Origin: CAZLGM01 sp964623625
GTDB lineage: Bacteria > Desulfobacterota > Desulfobulbia > Desulfobulbales > Desulfocapsaceae
NCBI GenBank assembly: GCA_964623625.1
Contig: CAZUUJ010000004.1
Location: 1-64,000 of the forward strand
Direction of reading: 5' to 3'
Length of the DNA stretch: 64,000 nucleotides
The translations under genes were made by a program, and so were the position numbers. Under the pieces are notes generated by a model. The model ran no database searches and was not told the origin of the DNA. It worked only from the letters and a program-made list of their open reading frames with translations. Positions 16,508 to 24,306 of this stretch are shown here, one piece after another (the stretch's first letter is position 1; each line of letters starts with the position of its first letter).

Positions 16508-16960
16508 ATGCGTTTTTCATACTGTCTTCTTTTCATATTCTCCTTTGCCCTAACATGTGGTTGTTCCGCCACCTTCCCAACAGGGCTTCTCATTCGCGAT
16601 AATAACACTTTTGTTGATACCGACCAGAATCTCATCTGGCAGCGTCAGAAAAGCGGGTTGATCAGAAAACCTGAGGAAGCGCAGAGATATGTGAACGACC
16701 TGAATGCATCCGGAGAAAAAGGGTGGCGATTGCCGACAACTGCCGAGTTTCACAATCTTTATTTTTCCTTTGATTTTGGCAAAAAGAACAGTTCAAAGGC
16801 CAGTTTTGGATTGACAGGCAAGTTCTGGGTGAAAAACGAGCAGGGAAATCTGGTTACCGGGGCCTGGGAAGACGGCGGCGGCGGTTGCTGTATCATCAGA
16901 AGGTTTCTTCCCGCAGAATACGGTTCTGTAAAAGCGGTACGAAACTCTTCTGCCAACTAG
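16508..16960 (+). CDS. DUF1566 domain lipoprotein
   Basis: Starting at ATG 16508 gives about 150 residues: MRFSYCLLFIFSFALTCGC is a lipoprotein signal peptide with a probable lipobox Cys. The mature part contains FVDTDQNLIWQRQ, ASGEKGWRLPTTAEFHNLY and FWVKNEQG, the pattern of the DUF1566 (Lcl C-terminal) fold in secreted proteins of Desulfobacterota. A Gly-rich GGGGCC stretch is near the end. A longer frame from 16430 exists but would bury the signal peptide. The function is unknown. It converges with sbtM. Confidence 0.72.
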   Translation: MRFSYCLLFIFSFALTCGCSATFPTGLLIRDNNTFVDTDQNLIWQRQKSGLIRKPEEAQRYVNDLNASGEKGWRLPTTAEFHNLYFSFDFGKKNSSKASFGLTGKFWVKNEQGNLVTGAWEDGGGGCCIIRRFLPAEYGSVKAVRNSSAN

Positions 16961-17004
16961 GTTTTATCTCTCACTGAAATTTCATAACAGCTGGAGATGG
17001 ATTT

Positions 17005-18594
17005 TTAGTCCAACTTGAAGCAGTAGGGGTCGACATCGGTGAACACATCTTTCCCCATTCCATAAGCAACGGCCATACATCCCCGACAGGCTGCGTTAAT
17101 ATCACAGTTATTGCATGCTGAAGGGCCATTGCGATATCTCTCTCCTTGACTACCGTGATAGATTTCCGACAGACTCTTGTCAAAGATATTTCCCATAGGT
17201 GAATCAAATTTCCGGCAGGCGTCGATCCGACCGTCGGGAAGCAGAGAGACGAAGTTAAAGGCGGCTCCGCAGCCATGACCGGCGCAGCCACCATAAAACT
17301 CTGTTTTATTGTTTTGATGTTGAATCAGATTGAAAAAGTTGTCTTTGAGTCCCATGATCGGGTTATTTTTTGCCGCCTGCAGGTACTCTTCAAGAAAGTC
17401 ACGATAGGTTTCGATATCCACAGAGACCAGGGCAGCCCCTTCGCCAACCATTGATAGCCGGTTGAAGTTGAATCGGTCGACTTTATCACGGAGAAAATCA
17501 GCCAGTTCCAGAACCTGGTTCTGATTTTCCCGGGTTAATGTCAGCATGACCATGGAGTAGATATTCAGTTCTTTGAGCAATTGCAGAAAGGATATGACCC
17601 TGTCAAAGAGATTCTCACCCCGGATATAGTCATTATGGGTTTGCATGCCTTCCAGACTGACCTGATAAAATTGAGGTTTGCGTATATTGAGGATTGCTTC
17701 CATTTGTGCGCGCGGGGCAGGGTTGCCGAGTATGGCGGTCAGAAACCCCCTGTCGACGGCTTCTTGGTAGAGTTCTAAAAAGTCCGGATAGAGTAACGGG
17801 TTGCCTCCGGTAAAACTCACCTGACCATAGACAAACTTCTCTCGGCAGAACTCATAAAGATCATCGAGTACCTTTATTCCTTCTTCCAGATGCATTTCCC
17901 GTCTGTGGCTCCTGTCATAACAGTGACGGCAGTGTAAATCGCACCTCTGGGTGATATGCCATTGGAGGGTAAACACCTTTGAGGAAAAAAAACTCGGATC
18001 TTTGACGCAGCCACCTTCAAAATGTTTTCCCCTTTGGATTCCAGATGGTGGACTGATCAGAAGACCTTTCTGGATTCCCGCATAGACAATATCATCGACC
18101 TGCCCAAGAGTCGTGCCGGCCTCCCGGGCCACCTCACGATAATCGAGTCCTTCGGTAATAATCTTCAGGCAGAGCAGATCATGGTGCCCGGCCTTTTTCA
18201 CTCTGATTTCATGTGTGTCTGGAGTCTGATAGACACATAGAAAGCTATGTTCTTCTACAGGAGAAAAATCTTGCTTGTTGAACGGTTTTTCCAGGCCGCT
18301 GTATCCGACAGAAACAAGTTCTAATTCAGGATTGACAATAATTTGGGAGGTGGAAGTTGTGGTGCTTTGAGGTCTTGATTTGAGTTTGAGCAGCGTTTCT
18401 TCGATTTTAATCAGATCGGGCAGAAAGGGATATTTGCGAAGAAGAGCAGGGTCCGTACAACAGTAATGGATATACTCTTCCTTTCTATCAAAAGAAACGG
18501 TTTCACTTTCACCGACCTGGTTGATGAAGGTACTGCTGACGGGAAAACCGTTTACCGGATCAAACGGAATTGTCGGGATATCGGCTGGAGACAT
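17005..18594 (-). CDS. sbtM: SbtM, radical SAM/SPASM maturase of the selenobiotic peptide
   Basis: This 529-residue enzyme has three parts. An N-terminal region (about 1-200) includes a PqqD-like leader-binding stretch (HDLLCLKIITEGLDYREVARE..VDDIVYAGIQKGLL). The radical SAM core has CDLHCRHCY (Cys218, 222, 225) and FTGGNPLLYPDF. The SPASM region has several Cys (CAGHGCGAAFNFVSLLPDGRIDACRKFD, CNNCDINAACRGCM, DPYCF). It fits the selenobiotic-family radical SAM maturase that pairs with SbtA peptides. The presumed target, sbtA, is the gene just upstream. The proposed chemistry on Sec residues is inferred from the family name and not demonstrated. A terminator separates the two genes. Confidence 0.88.
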   Translation of the reverse strand: MSPADIPTIPFDPVNGFPVSSTFINQVGESETVSFDRKEEYIHYCCTDPALLRKYPFLPDLIKIEETLLKLKSRPQSTTTSTSQIIVNPELELVSVGYSGLEKPFNKQDFSPVEEHSFLCVYQTPDTHEIRVKKAGHHDLLCLKIITEGLDYREVAREAGTTLGQVDDIVYAGIQKGLLISPPSGIQRGKHFEGGCVKDPSFFSSKVFTLQWHITQRCDLHCRHCYDRSHRREMHLEEGIKVLDDLYEFCREKFVYGQVSFTGGNPLLYPDFLELYQEAVDRGFLTAILGNPAPRAQMEAILNIRKPQFYQVSLEGMQTHNDYIRGENLFDRVISFLQLLKELNIYSMVMLTLTRENQNQVLELADFLRDKVDRFNFNRLSMVGEGAALVSVDIETYRDFLEEYLQAAKNNPIMGLKDNFFNLIQHQNNKTEFYGGCAGHGCGAAFNFVSLLPDGRIDACRKFDSPMGNIFDKSLSEIYHGSQGERYRNGPSACNNCDINAACRGCMAVAYGMGKDVFTDVDPYCFKLD

Positions 18595-18611
18595 GTATTA
18601 AAGATGGAAAG

Positions 18612-18645
18612 AAAAAGCCGGTGATCTGATGATCACCGGCTTTTT
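18612..18645 (-). terminator. Rho-independent terminator between sbtA and sbtM
   Basis: A perfect 15-bp stem (AAAAAGCCGGTGATC and its complement) encloses a 4-base loop, with a T-run after it on the minus strand. It follows sbtA by about 40 bases and precedes sbtM by 17. This should allow far more precursor than maturase to be made from one promoter, with sbtM expressed by read-through. Confidence 0.9.
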
Positions 18646-18663
18646 AAAATAGTATTTAATATT

Positions 18664-18676
18664 GTGCAAACTGCAC
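18664..18676 (-). promoter_or_regulatory. Weak SECIS-like hairpin after the fourth UGA of sbtA
   Basis: GTGC-AGTTT-GCAC gives only a 4-bp stem, 13 bases after the UGA at 18692-18690. It is shorter than the other three sbtA hairpins, so reading of this UGA as Sec is uncertain. Confidence 0.35.
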
Positions 18677-18683
18677 GGCGGCA

Positions 18684-19046
18684 TCAGCTTCAGCCGCTTT
18701 TCCCGGACATATCCTTTTCGGCCTGGTCTTCTTTCTCTTCTGAGTCGGTGCTACCTGCACCGGGTTTGTCACCTCAGCCGCTTTTCCCGGGATCTTTTTT
18801 AGGTTGTTCTTCAGAAGTTTGCTGTCCTTCACCTGTAGTCGATTGATCGGTGCCACCTGCACCGGGTTTATCGCCTCAGCCACTACCCGAAGCTTCTTTT
18901 TTCGAGTCGGCACCACCTGTGCCGGTTTTGTCGCCTCAGCCGCTTGGACCGGTCGCTTGCACGTTGTGCATACCAACTCCGCCAACGCTCAGCAGACTGG
19001 CGACGCTCAGTCCGGCGAGAATTTTTTTCAACTTTTTACTTGTCAT
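18684..19046 (-). CDS. sbtA: SbtA, selenobiotic peptide precursor with multiple selenocysteines
   Basis: Read with UGA as Sec, the frame gives about 120 residues. The N-terminus is an exported-leader-like segment (MTSKKLKKILAGLSVASLL to about residue 31). The rest repeats Ser-Gly-Sec-Gly-Asp-Lys, with in-frame UGA at codons 37, 57, 91 and 119. Three of the UGAs are followed after exactly 11 bases by a 17-base hairpin (6-bp stem, AGGUG or AGGUA loop), a bacterial SECIS layout. ATG 19046 has GGAGGC upstream. UGA 119 is followed by Ser and another UGA, which I take as the stop. Its own hairpin is weaker, so the protein could instead end at residue 118. The product should be modified by adjacent SbtM. 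Ordinary gene finders would call fragments here. Confidence 0.87.
18746..18762 (-). promoter_or_regulatory. SECIS hairpin for the third Sec codon of sbtA
   Basis: CGGTGC-AGGTA-GCACCG forms a 6-bp stem with a 5-base loop containing GGU, starting 11 bases after the UGA at 18776-18774. Confidence 0.8.
18848..18864 (-). promoter_or_regulatory. SECIS hairpin for the second Sec codon of sbtA
   Basis: CGGTGC-AGGTG-GCACCG forms a perfect 6-bp stem, starting 11 bases after the UGA at 18878-18876. Confidence 0.82.
18908..18924 (-). promoter_or_regulatory. SECIS hairpin for the first Sec codon of sbtA
   Basis: CGGCAC-AGGTG-GTGCCG forms a perfect 6-bp stem, starting 11 bases after the UGA at 18938-18936. 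The stem differs from the second copy by a compensating pair change (GCAC/GTGC versus GTGC/GCAC), which supports selection on structure. Confidence 0.83.
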
Positions 19047-19490
19047 TGTTGCCTCCGCAGAATGTAGACAGTTGAAGGGAAAACTACCAGTTATTCCTCT
19101 ACTCTTACATATTCATATGCCATTATCCATAGGTGTGTCAAGGGAAATGAGGTGAGGTGATTTTCTGCTATTACATAGTGGTATTATCCGGTTGAAATGA
19201 TCTGAGCAAAGAGCTGTCTATCCATGAAAACAGCAGGTTTGCAGTGAAACGAACCTGGAAACGTATTGTGTTTATCAGTCTGATCATGTTTCTGATCAGT
19301 AGTCATACCCTGCCGACAATTGGTGGTGAGTGTGTCTATTCTCTCTTTATTCCGTCCTTGAATAGTACCATGTTGATTAAGATAAAAAGGATAACAAAGA
19401 AACTCGTAGGGGCAGAAGACCTATAACCCGATACCAATAGAAAAAAACTCATTGTTACAATTGATCACGGAATCAGGAGAAAATGAGCAT
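19047..19490. other. Intergenic stretch between sbtA and the metal-binding protein gene
   Basis: This holds the sbtA promoter. A plus-strand GTG frame (19244-19426) encodes a signal-peptide-like 60-mer but lacks a ribosome binding site, so I do not call it. Nothing else is clear. Confidence 0.5.
19112..19141 (-). promoter_or_regulatory. Sigma-70 promoter of sbtA
   Basis: On the minus strand, consensus TTGACA (19141-19136) and TATGAA (19117-19112) are 18 bases apart. The site lies about 65 bases before the sbtA start codon. Confidence 0.6.
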
Positions 19491-20633
19491 CTACATGCTA
19501 AGGGCCTCTGCAATTTTATCTGCGATCTTCACAAGATTTGAACCGACATCTTCGGCAAGAGGATCGAGGGGAACAACCTGTCCGTTAATGGCCGAGGCGA
19601 TGGCCAAAGCACTATTCCGGTCAAATTGAGGTTGAACAAAAATAATTTTAGCTCCTTCACTCCTTGCCTTTTGGATAAGGGCTTGCAGTTGTCTGGGTGT
19701 CGGGCTTTTCCCCTCCGTCTCGATCGCTTCCTGCTTCAAACGGTATGTGTTGGTAAAATAACCAAATGATGGATGAAAGACATAAAAGGATGAACCCGCA
19801 AATGGAGAAAGCTTCTTTTTAATTGCTGTGTGCAGGTTGTCAAGTTTTTTGCTGAGTTTGTCAAGGTTGTTTTGATACTGTTTACGATTGCCCGGGTCTT
19901 CTTTCATTAAAACATCAGCGATTGTCTCTCCCATGTGCTTGAGAAGGTCGGGTGAGAGCCAGATATGGGGGTCGAGTGTCTCGGTTGCTTCGTGCTCATG
20001 ATGGTCTTCTTTCTCATGAACCTCATGGTCCTGTTCATCCTCTTTCTGTTTGTGACCTGATTTGGATTCTCCATGCTCGTGATGGTCTTCCTTCTGATGG
20101 AGGTCATGGTCTTTGTGATCCCTTTTCTGGTCGTGATCAGCATGGGATTCTCCATGCTCATGGTGGTCTTCTTTCTGATGAAGTTCATGGTCCTGTTCAT
20201 CCCCTTTCTTCTCGTGATCTGAATGGGGTTCCCCATGCTCATGATGCTCTTCTGTCTGATGGTGTCCATGTTGACGATCGTGGTCACTGATGGGGATCTT
20301 GTGAATATTTTGTGAAATATCAATAATTTTTGGGCCTGTTTTTAAGTGGGAGACTTTCTTCGCAATGACTTTTTCAAAAGGCATATCGACGGTGAAATAA
20401 ATCCGGGCCTTAGACAGATCTGCGATCTGTTTCGGTCTCGGTTGGAAAGAGTGGGGATCTTGGCCTTTGCCAATGAGAATAGAGGTGGAAACCAGGTTGC
20501 CGCCAATCTGTTCAACCAGCCACTTCTGTGGTGCAATGGAGACCACAACATCAATTGGACTGCCGAAAACATGACCGGCAAAAAGGAGAATAAAAAACAT
20601 CTGCAGGGAGAAAAAAGAGAACTTATTTTTCAT
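19491..20633 (-). CDS. ZnuA-like metal ABC transporter substrate-binding protein with His-rich repeats
   Basis: This 380-residue periplasmic protein has a signal peptide (to about residue 24) and the cluster A-I fold: VVVSIAPQKWLVEQIGG, GQDPHSFQPRPKQIADLSKA, DPHIWLSPDLLKHMG, FYVFHPSFGYFTNTYRLKQEAIETEGKSPTPRQL and IFVQPQFD. Between residues about 115 and 222 there is a His/Asp/Glu-rich insert made of tandem 27-residue units containing KEDHHEHGES, a metal-scavenging loop much longer than usual. Zinc is the likely ligand, manganese less so. The ribosome binding site is AGGAGG. No permease or ATPase gene is adjacent and I see no clear Zur operator. Confidence 0.88.
   Translation of the reverse strand: MKNKFSFFSLQMFFILLFAGHVFGSPIDVVVSIAPQKWLVEQIGGNLVSTSILIGKGQDPHSFQPRPKQIADLSKARIYFTVDMPFEKVIAKKVSHLKTGPKIIDISQNIHKIPISDHDRQHGHHQTEEHHEHGEPHSDHEKKGDEQDHELHQKEDHHEHGESHADHDQKRDHKDHDLHQKEDHHEHGESKSGHKQKEDEQDHEVHEKEDHHEHEATETLDPHIWLSPDLLKHMGETIADVLMKEDPGNRKQYQNNLDKLSKKLDNLHTAIKKKLSPFAGSSFYVFHPSFGYFTNTYRLKQEAIETEGKSPTPRQLQALIQKARSEGAKIIFVQPQFDRNSALAIASAINGQVVPLDPLAEDVGSNLVKIADKIAEALSM
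19989..20250 (-). repeat. Tandem 81-base repeats in the His-rich loop
   Basis: Two nearly complete 27-codon units and flanking partial units encode DH(E/D)LHQKEDHHEHGES followed by a charged tail. DNA similarity between units is high, so recent slippage or unequal crossing-over is likely. Confidence 0.75.
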
Positions 20634-20798
20634 TATTACCTCCTAATATATTGGAATCAAAAGTTTATTTTTTAGGTAATACATATTAATACTTTCGGTA
20701 CTATAACGCAATACTCAATTGCTTTTCAGCAAAAATCCGTATACCATTTCTCAGGTGTCCGCCAATTCTAAAACATACCAGCAAGGAGAGGCTAGACG

Positions 20799-20957
20799 AT
20801 GCGATCAAAAAATGGTGCGATTATTCTCATAGTGCTTGGAGTCATTTTTCTTTTATCAAATCTGGATATTCTGCCTCTTGGTGATATCAAATCACTGTTA
20901 AGACAGTGGTGGCCTTTGATATTGATCATTGTCGGAGTGATCCATTTGCGAAAATAA
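20799..20957 (+). CDS. Small membrane protein with LiaI-LiaF-like (DUF5668) segments
   Basis: This 52-residue protein reads MRSKNGAIILIVLGVIFLL, then DILPLGDIKSLLRQWWPLILIIVGVIHLRK. The pair of short membrane helices joined by a turn with W-W-P is typical of the DUF5668 transmembrane region seen in small envelope-stress proteins. GGAGAGG precedes the ATG. It is 26 bases upstream of the FmdB-like gene and probably shares its transcript. Confidence 0.75.
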   Translation: MRSKNGAIILIVLGVIFLLSNLDILPLGDIKSLLRQWWPLILIIVGVIHLRK

Positions 20958-20983
20958 ACGGTTGATCCGGAGGGGATTGTCTT

Positions 20984-21481
20984 ATGCCGATTTATGAATT
21001 TTACTGCCGAGACTGCCATACAATCTACTCGTTCCTCTCCCGGCGGGTAAATCCGGCTGCAAGCCCTGCTTGTCCAGTTTGTGGAAAAGCCGAATTGCCG
21101 AAAATGATGTCTGTTTTTGCCACTATCGGTAAAAAAGAGAAAGAAGATGGAGATGATCCACTGGGAGGTCTTGATGAAACCAGGATGGAGGAGGCATTTG
21201 AAGGGCTGATGAAGCAGGCTGATCATTTCAACGAAGATGATCCGAAACAGATGGCCTCGCTGATGCGGAAATTTACCGATAAGGCGGGAATTGGTATGGG
21301 AGAGAAGATGGAAGAGGCAATATCCAGGCTTGAAGCCGGGGAAGACCCGAATCAGGTTGAGAAGGATATGGGTGAGCTGCTCGACTCCGATGATATGTTC
21401 TCGCTTAAACAGGGCAAGAAGAAGGGGACGGTACGTCACCAGAAGCCCAAAAAAGATGAAAAACTTTACTTCCTCAAGTAA
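20984..21481 (+). CDS. FmdB family zinc ribbon protein
   Basis: This 165-residue protein has an N-terminal zinc ribbon of the FmdB/putative regulatory protein family: MPIYEFYCRDCHTIYSFL followed by CPVCGKAELPKMMS, giving four metal Cys. The remainder is charged and probably helical, with GMGEKMEEAISRLEAGEDPNQVEKDMGELL, an arrangement common in Desulfobacterota versions. The function is unknown. FmdB ribbons are widespread and may bind nucleic acid. Confidence 0.85.
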   Translation: MPIYEFYCRDCHTIYSFLSRRVNPAASPACPVCGKAELPKMMSVFATIGKKEKEDGDDPLGGLDETRMEEAFEGLMKQADHFNEDDPKQMASLMRKFTDKAGIGMGEKMEEAISRLEAGEDPNQVEKDMGELLDSDDMFSLKQGKKKGTVRHQKPKKDEKLYFLK

Positions 21482-21502
21482 GCAGATTCTTCTGTGTACG
21501 TT

Positions 21503-22744
21503 TTACATATTTCTTACTACATCGGCGAGTATTTCCAAACCTCGGCGAACATCATCCTCATTCTGGGAATAGGTCAGGCGAACACACTCATCCGTATGTT
21601 TCCATCCAGGTTCCAGTCCAGGAAAGAAATAATGTCCTGAAACGACCAGCACACCCCTTTCTTTCAATCGTCTATAGAGCTCTTCGGAGCTGATGGGCAG
21701 ATCTTTAAACCACAGCCAGAGGAACATGGCGCCTTCAGGAGTATGAATCATATAGTCCAGGCCGGAAAACGAATCATGCAGAGCGTCTACCGCTTTTTCC
21801 ATACGCCGACGGTAAAAGGGACGAATAACTTCACGGCTCAGCCGTAGAATTTCACCACTCTCGACGATATCAGTGGCAAGCATGGCCCCAAAGCTCACAG
21901 GAGCCAGGTTACAGATAGAGTTAATAGAGGACAATGCTGTGATGATTTCCCTGGCGGCGATTACGATGCCGGTACGGGTAGCCGGCAATCCGAATTTGGA
22001 AAGGCTCATGCAGACAATAAGGTTATCGTTCCACACCGGAGTTGCATCCGTATAAATGATACCAGGGAACGGTACGCCATAGGCATTGTCGATTATCAGC
22101 GGTATATTATTTTCTGCAGCTAGCTTTCCTAGGCGATCCAGTTCTTCATCGGTCAGCACATTTCCTGTGGGATTGGTCGGGCGGGAGACACAGATTGCCC
22201 CGATATCAGGGGTGATCTCAATGGATTCAAAGTCGACCCTGTATTTGAAGGTATGTTGATCAAGGTGCTCTATTCGGGGTTTAACAGTGATGAAAAAATC
22301 GTCGCACAGTCCCAGATCACCGTAGCCGATATACTCGGGAGCCATAGGTAGCAGGATCTTTTTGCGTATTCCGTTGCCAAAGTGACCGCCGAACATATTG
22401 AAAAGGAAAAAGAACGAACCCTGGGAGCCGGTTGTCAGGCAGATATTTTCAGGTCCCAGCTGCCAGCCGTACTCACGGTGAAGCAAATCGGCGAGCGCGC
22501 GGAGAAAGGGCCTGTCTCCCCTGGGTGGATCGTAGATGCCGATCAGTTTCTGAAACGAGGCGGGGTCGGCAGCAAGTTGCTGCAACCTGTTTCGCAGAAC
22601 AGCCTGGACCTCAGGTACATGACCCGGGTTGCCGCCACCCATCATGATCATATTGCCTTCGGCAAGAGCGTTTCCGAGATCATCCATGAGTGAGAGGATG
22701 CCGCAGCCTCCACTGAAACGAGTTCCAAATTCGGAAAGTTTCAT
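21503..22744 (-). CDS. avtA: Valine--pyruvate aminotransferase AvtA
   Basis: This 413-residue fold-type I PLP enzyme has GGNPGHVPEV near the N-terminus, LTTGSQGSFFFLFNMFGG, SRPTNPTGNVLTDEE, IDNAYGVPFPG and the PLP Lys in CMSLSKFGLPATRTG. The C-terminus includes LYRRLKERGVLVVSGHYFFPGL. The blocks match AvtA, which interconverts alanine and 2-oxoisovalerate with valine and pyruvate. It converges with the zinc ribbon gene. The start MKLSEFGTRFSGGCGI fits the family. Confidence 0.92.
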   Translation of the reverse strand: MKLSEFGTRFSGGCGILSLMDDLGNALAEGNMIMMGGGNPGHVPEVQAVLRNRLQQLAADPASFQKLIGIYDPPRGDRPFLRALADLLHREYGWQLGPENICLTTGSQGSFFFLFNMFGGHFGNGIRKKILLPMAPEYIGYGDLGLCDDFFITVKPRIEHLDQHTFKYRVDFESIEITPDIGAICVSRPTNPTGNVLTDEELDRLGKLAAENNIPLIIDNAYGVPFPGIIYTDATPVWNDNLIVCMSLSKFGLPATRTGIVIAAREIITALSSINSICNLAPVSFGAMLATDIVESGEILRLSREVIRPFYRRRMEKAVDALHDSFSGLDYMIHTPEGAMFLWLWFKDLPISSEELYRRLKERGVLVVSGHYFFPGLEPGWKHTDECVRLTYSQNEDDVRRGLEILADVVRNM

Positions 22745-22902
22745 AGTTAAACCCGGTGAACGAGGTCCTGAGGACCAGCCTGAGTGGTTGTGATTGCTAA
22801 GTGTTTCAGGAATTGATGATACGGTATTTCAATTGTTTTTGCATTCTTTTCACTCAACGAACGGTGTGTAACTTCAAACTCTCTGGAGTCAGTACTGTTC
22901 GA

Positions 22903-23301
22903 TCAATGGTTGCAATGACTGCCACCTTTGCAGGCCTGGTCGTCGCGGATACGAGGGAAAGAACCGGCGAGCATACCTCTGACCACTGCCTCAACGGTCG
23001 GCGCCGATGATACCTTGGCAAAGTAAACAGCAATGTTGGCCAGATTGAATCCCTGAAGCGGTTTCGCTCCAATTCCTCCGACAACGACCGCATTCACACC
23101 GTTATCCCTTAAATGCTGTACCGGTACCATGCAGCCGTCTGAACCGTGACTTGGATTGTCCATAATCGCAACCTCGGCCACACTGCTATCGATTATTTCC
23201 ACCAATGTAAAAAGATCGCAATGACCAAAATGGTCCGATCTGGCTGCATCCATTCCACCCGGTTGAACTGTCGGAATAGCAAGGCGTAATGTGTTGCTCA
23301 T
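22903..23301 (-). CDS. NifX/NifB-C-like Fe-Mo cofactor-binding domain protein
   Basis: This protein of 132 residues reads LRLAIPTVQPGGMDAARSDHFGHCDLFTLVEI, then DNPSHGSDGCMVPVQHLRDNGVNAVVVGGIGAKPLQGFN, the dinitrogenase iron-molybdenum cofactor biosynthesis fold. A His/Cys tail (CKGGSHCNH) could bind metal. Stand-alone members are common in sulfate reducers near Mrp/NBP35 ATPases, not found here. I use ATG 23301 with GGAGG upstream in place of the longer frame from 23364. Confidence 0.87.
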   Translation of the reverse strand: MSNTLRLAIPTVQPGGMDAARSDHFGHCDLFTLVEIIDSSVAEVAIMDNPSHGSDGCMVPVQHLRDNGVNAVVVGGIGAKPLQGFNLANIAVYFAKVSSAPTVEAVVRGMLAGSFPRIRDDQACKGGSHCNH

Positions 23302-23393
23302 GTGTAATCCTCCGTGAATAATAGTCGTTTGGTGATTTGAGCATATGCACACAAATAACCGCAAATGGTAATACTGTCAAGTTTAAAAATTGT

Positions 23394-23765
23394 TTATTGG
23401 ATCAAATAGATGTTGTCGTCACGGAGTTCGACGACATTTTCGTCAAGCAGTTTCTGCAGGATTTCATCACCAATGATCTGATGATTTTTCTTTCCTGAAC
23501 GGACAAGTGATTGGATAAAGACAAAGTAGCTGCCAGTCGAGACTACTCCATTGTTTTTTCGAATAAATTTCAGTGTGGATAGAGTAAAGAAAATCGCAGA
23601 AAATCTACGACCGATCAGAAACGTTGTCAGGTAGAGGAGGATGCACAGTACTGCAATAATGAAGTATTTCTTTTCATTTAAAAAATAGACGATGCCAAGC
23701 GCAAAGGCGGCCAGCAGAACCAGAATAAGAAACAGGAAGGTTGCATATCGAAACTTGAGTGACAT
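23394..23765 (-). CDS. Hypothetical membrane protein
   Basis: This 123-residue protein has two N-terminal membrane helices (about residues 7-29 and 33-53) and a cytoplasmic C-terminus containing IGDEILQKLLDENVVELRDDNIYLIQ. That tail looks like a small winged-helix-like or packing element. I do not recognise the family. Confidence 0.6.
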   Translation of the reverse strand: MSLKFRYATFLFLILVLLAAFALGIVYFLNEKKYFIIAVLCILLYLTTFLIGRRFSAIFFTLSTLKFIRKNNGVVSTGSYFVFIQSLVRSGKKNHQIIGDEILQKLLDENVVELRDDNIYLIQ

Positions 23766-24081
23766 GAGAAAGTTATGAAACGATTAAAACAGCTTAGAGC
23801 GATTAATAAAAAACATTGGAATGATCAGGCGGTGGCTCAATAAAAGCGAGAATACCGAAACTATCCTGATATCTCAAATACAAAAGGTTGTCATGGATAG
23901 ACGGATTTATATCTCTGTTTTATTTTCCTGAATCCGTTACGAAGATAGTGGTTTTCGTCATTAACCTATTGATAAATAGTATGACTAAAGGGTTATCCAA
24001 TTTAAATAGGTTACTGATACAATCTTTCACATGTGGCCATGCTACAGTGGCAGGCTAGTAACGAGCTATGAATAAAAAGGT
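23766..24081. other. Intergenic stretch
   Basis: No gene seen. Around 23928-23980 it shares an imperfect 50-base segment with 14286-14340, centred on CCTGAATC(C/T)GTTACGAA, which may be a dispersed repeat. Confidence 0.4.
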
Positions 24082-24306
24082 TCAATTACTCGCCGGTGTC
24101 GGCCATAGCCGTTTTTCGATTCCGGCCTGATAACAGAAACGGTTCCAGGTAAATTCTCTTTTACTGATAGGACATTGCAGAGTTACCTTTCGGTCATCAC
24201 AGTTAGTGACCAGCCAATCCCCTTTTCGGGGACCATCACTGATATGAATTTTCTGATCGGGTTGGAAATCAAATGGGGTAAAAACCGTTATTTCTTCTTT
24301 CATCAT
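24082..24306 (-). CDS. Small hypothetical protein next to the hydantoinase remnant
   Basis: The 74-residue protein, with PFDFQPDQKIHISDGPRKGDWLVTNCDDRKVTLQCPISKREFTWNRFCY, looks like a compact beta-rich fold. The start overlaps the end of the hydantoinase remnant (ATGATGA). No known family is recognised. Confidence 0.55.
   Translation of the reverse strand: MMKEEITVFTPFDFQPDQKIHISDGPRKGDWLVTNCDDRKVTLQCPISKREFTWNRFCYQAGIEKRLWPTPASN

Noticed and set aside
19244..19426. GTG-started 60-codon frame with a signal-peptide-like start
   Set aside because: No ribosome binding site, no recognisable mature domain, and short enough to arise by chance.
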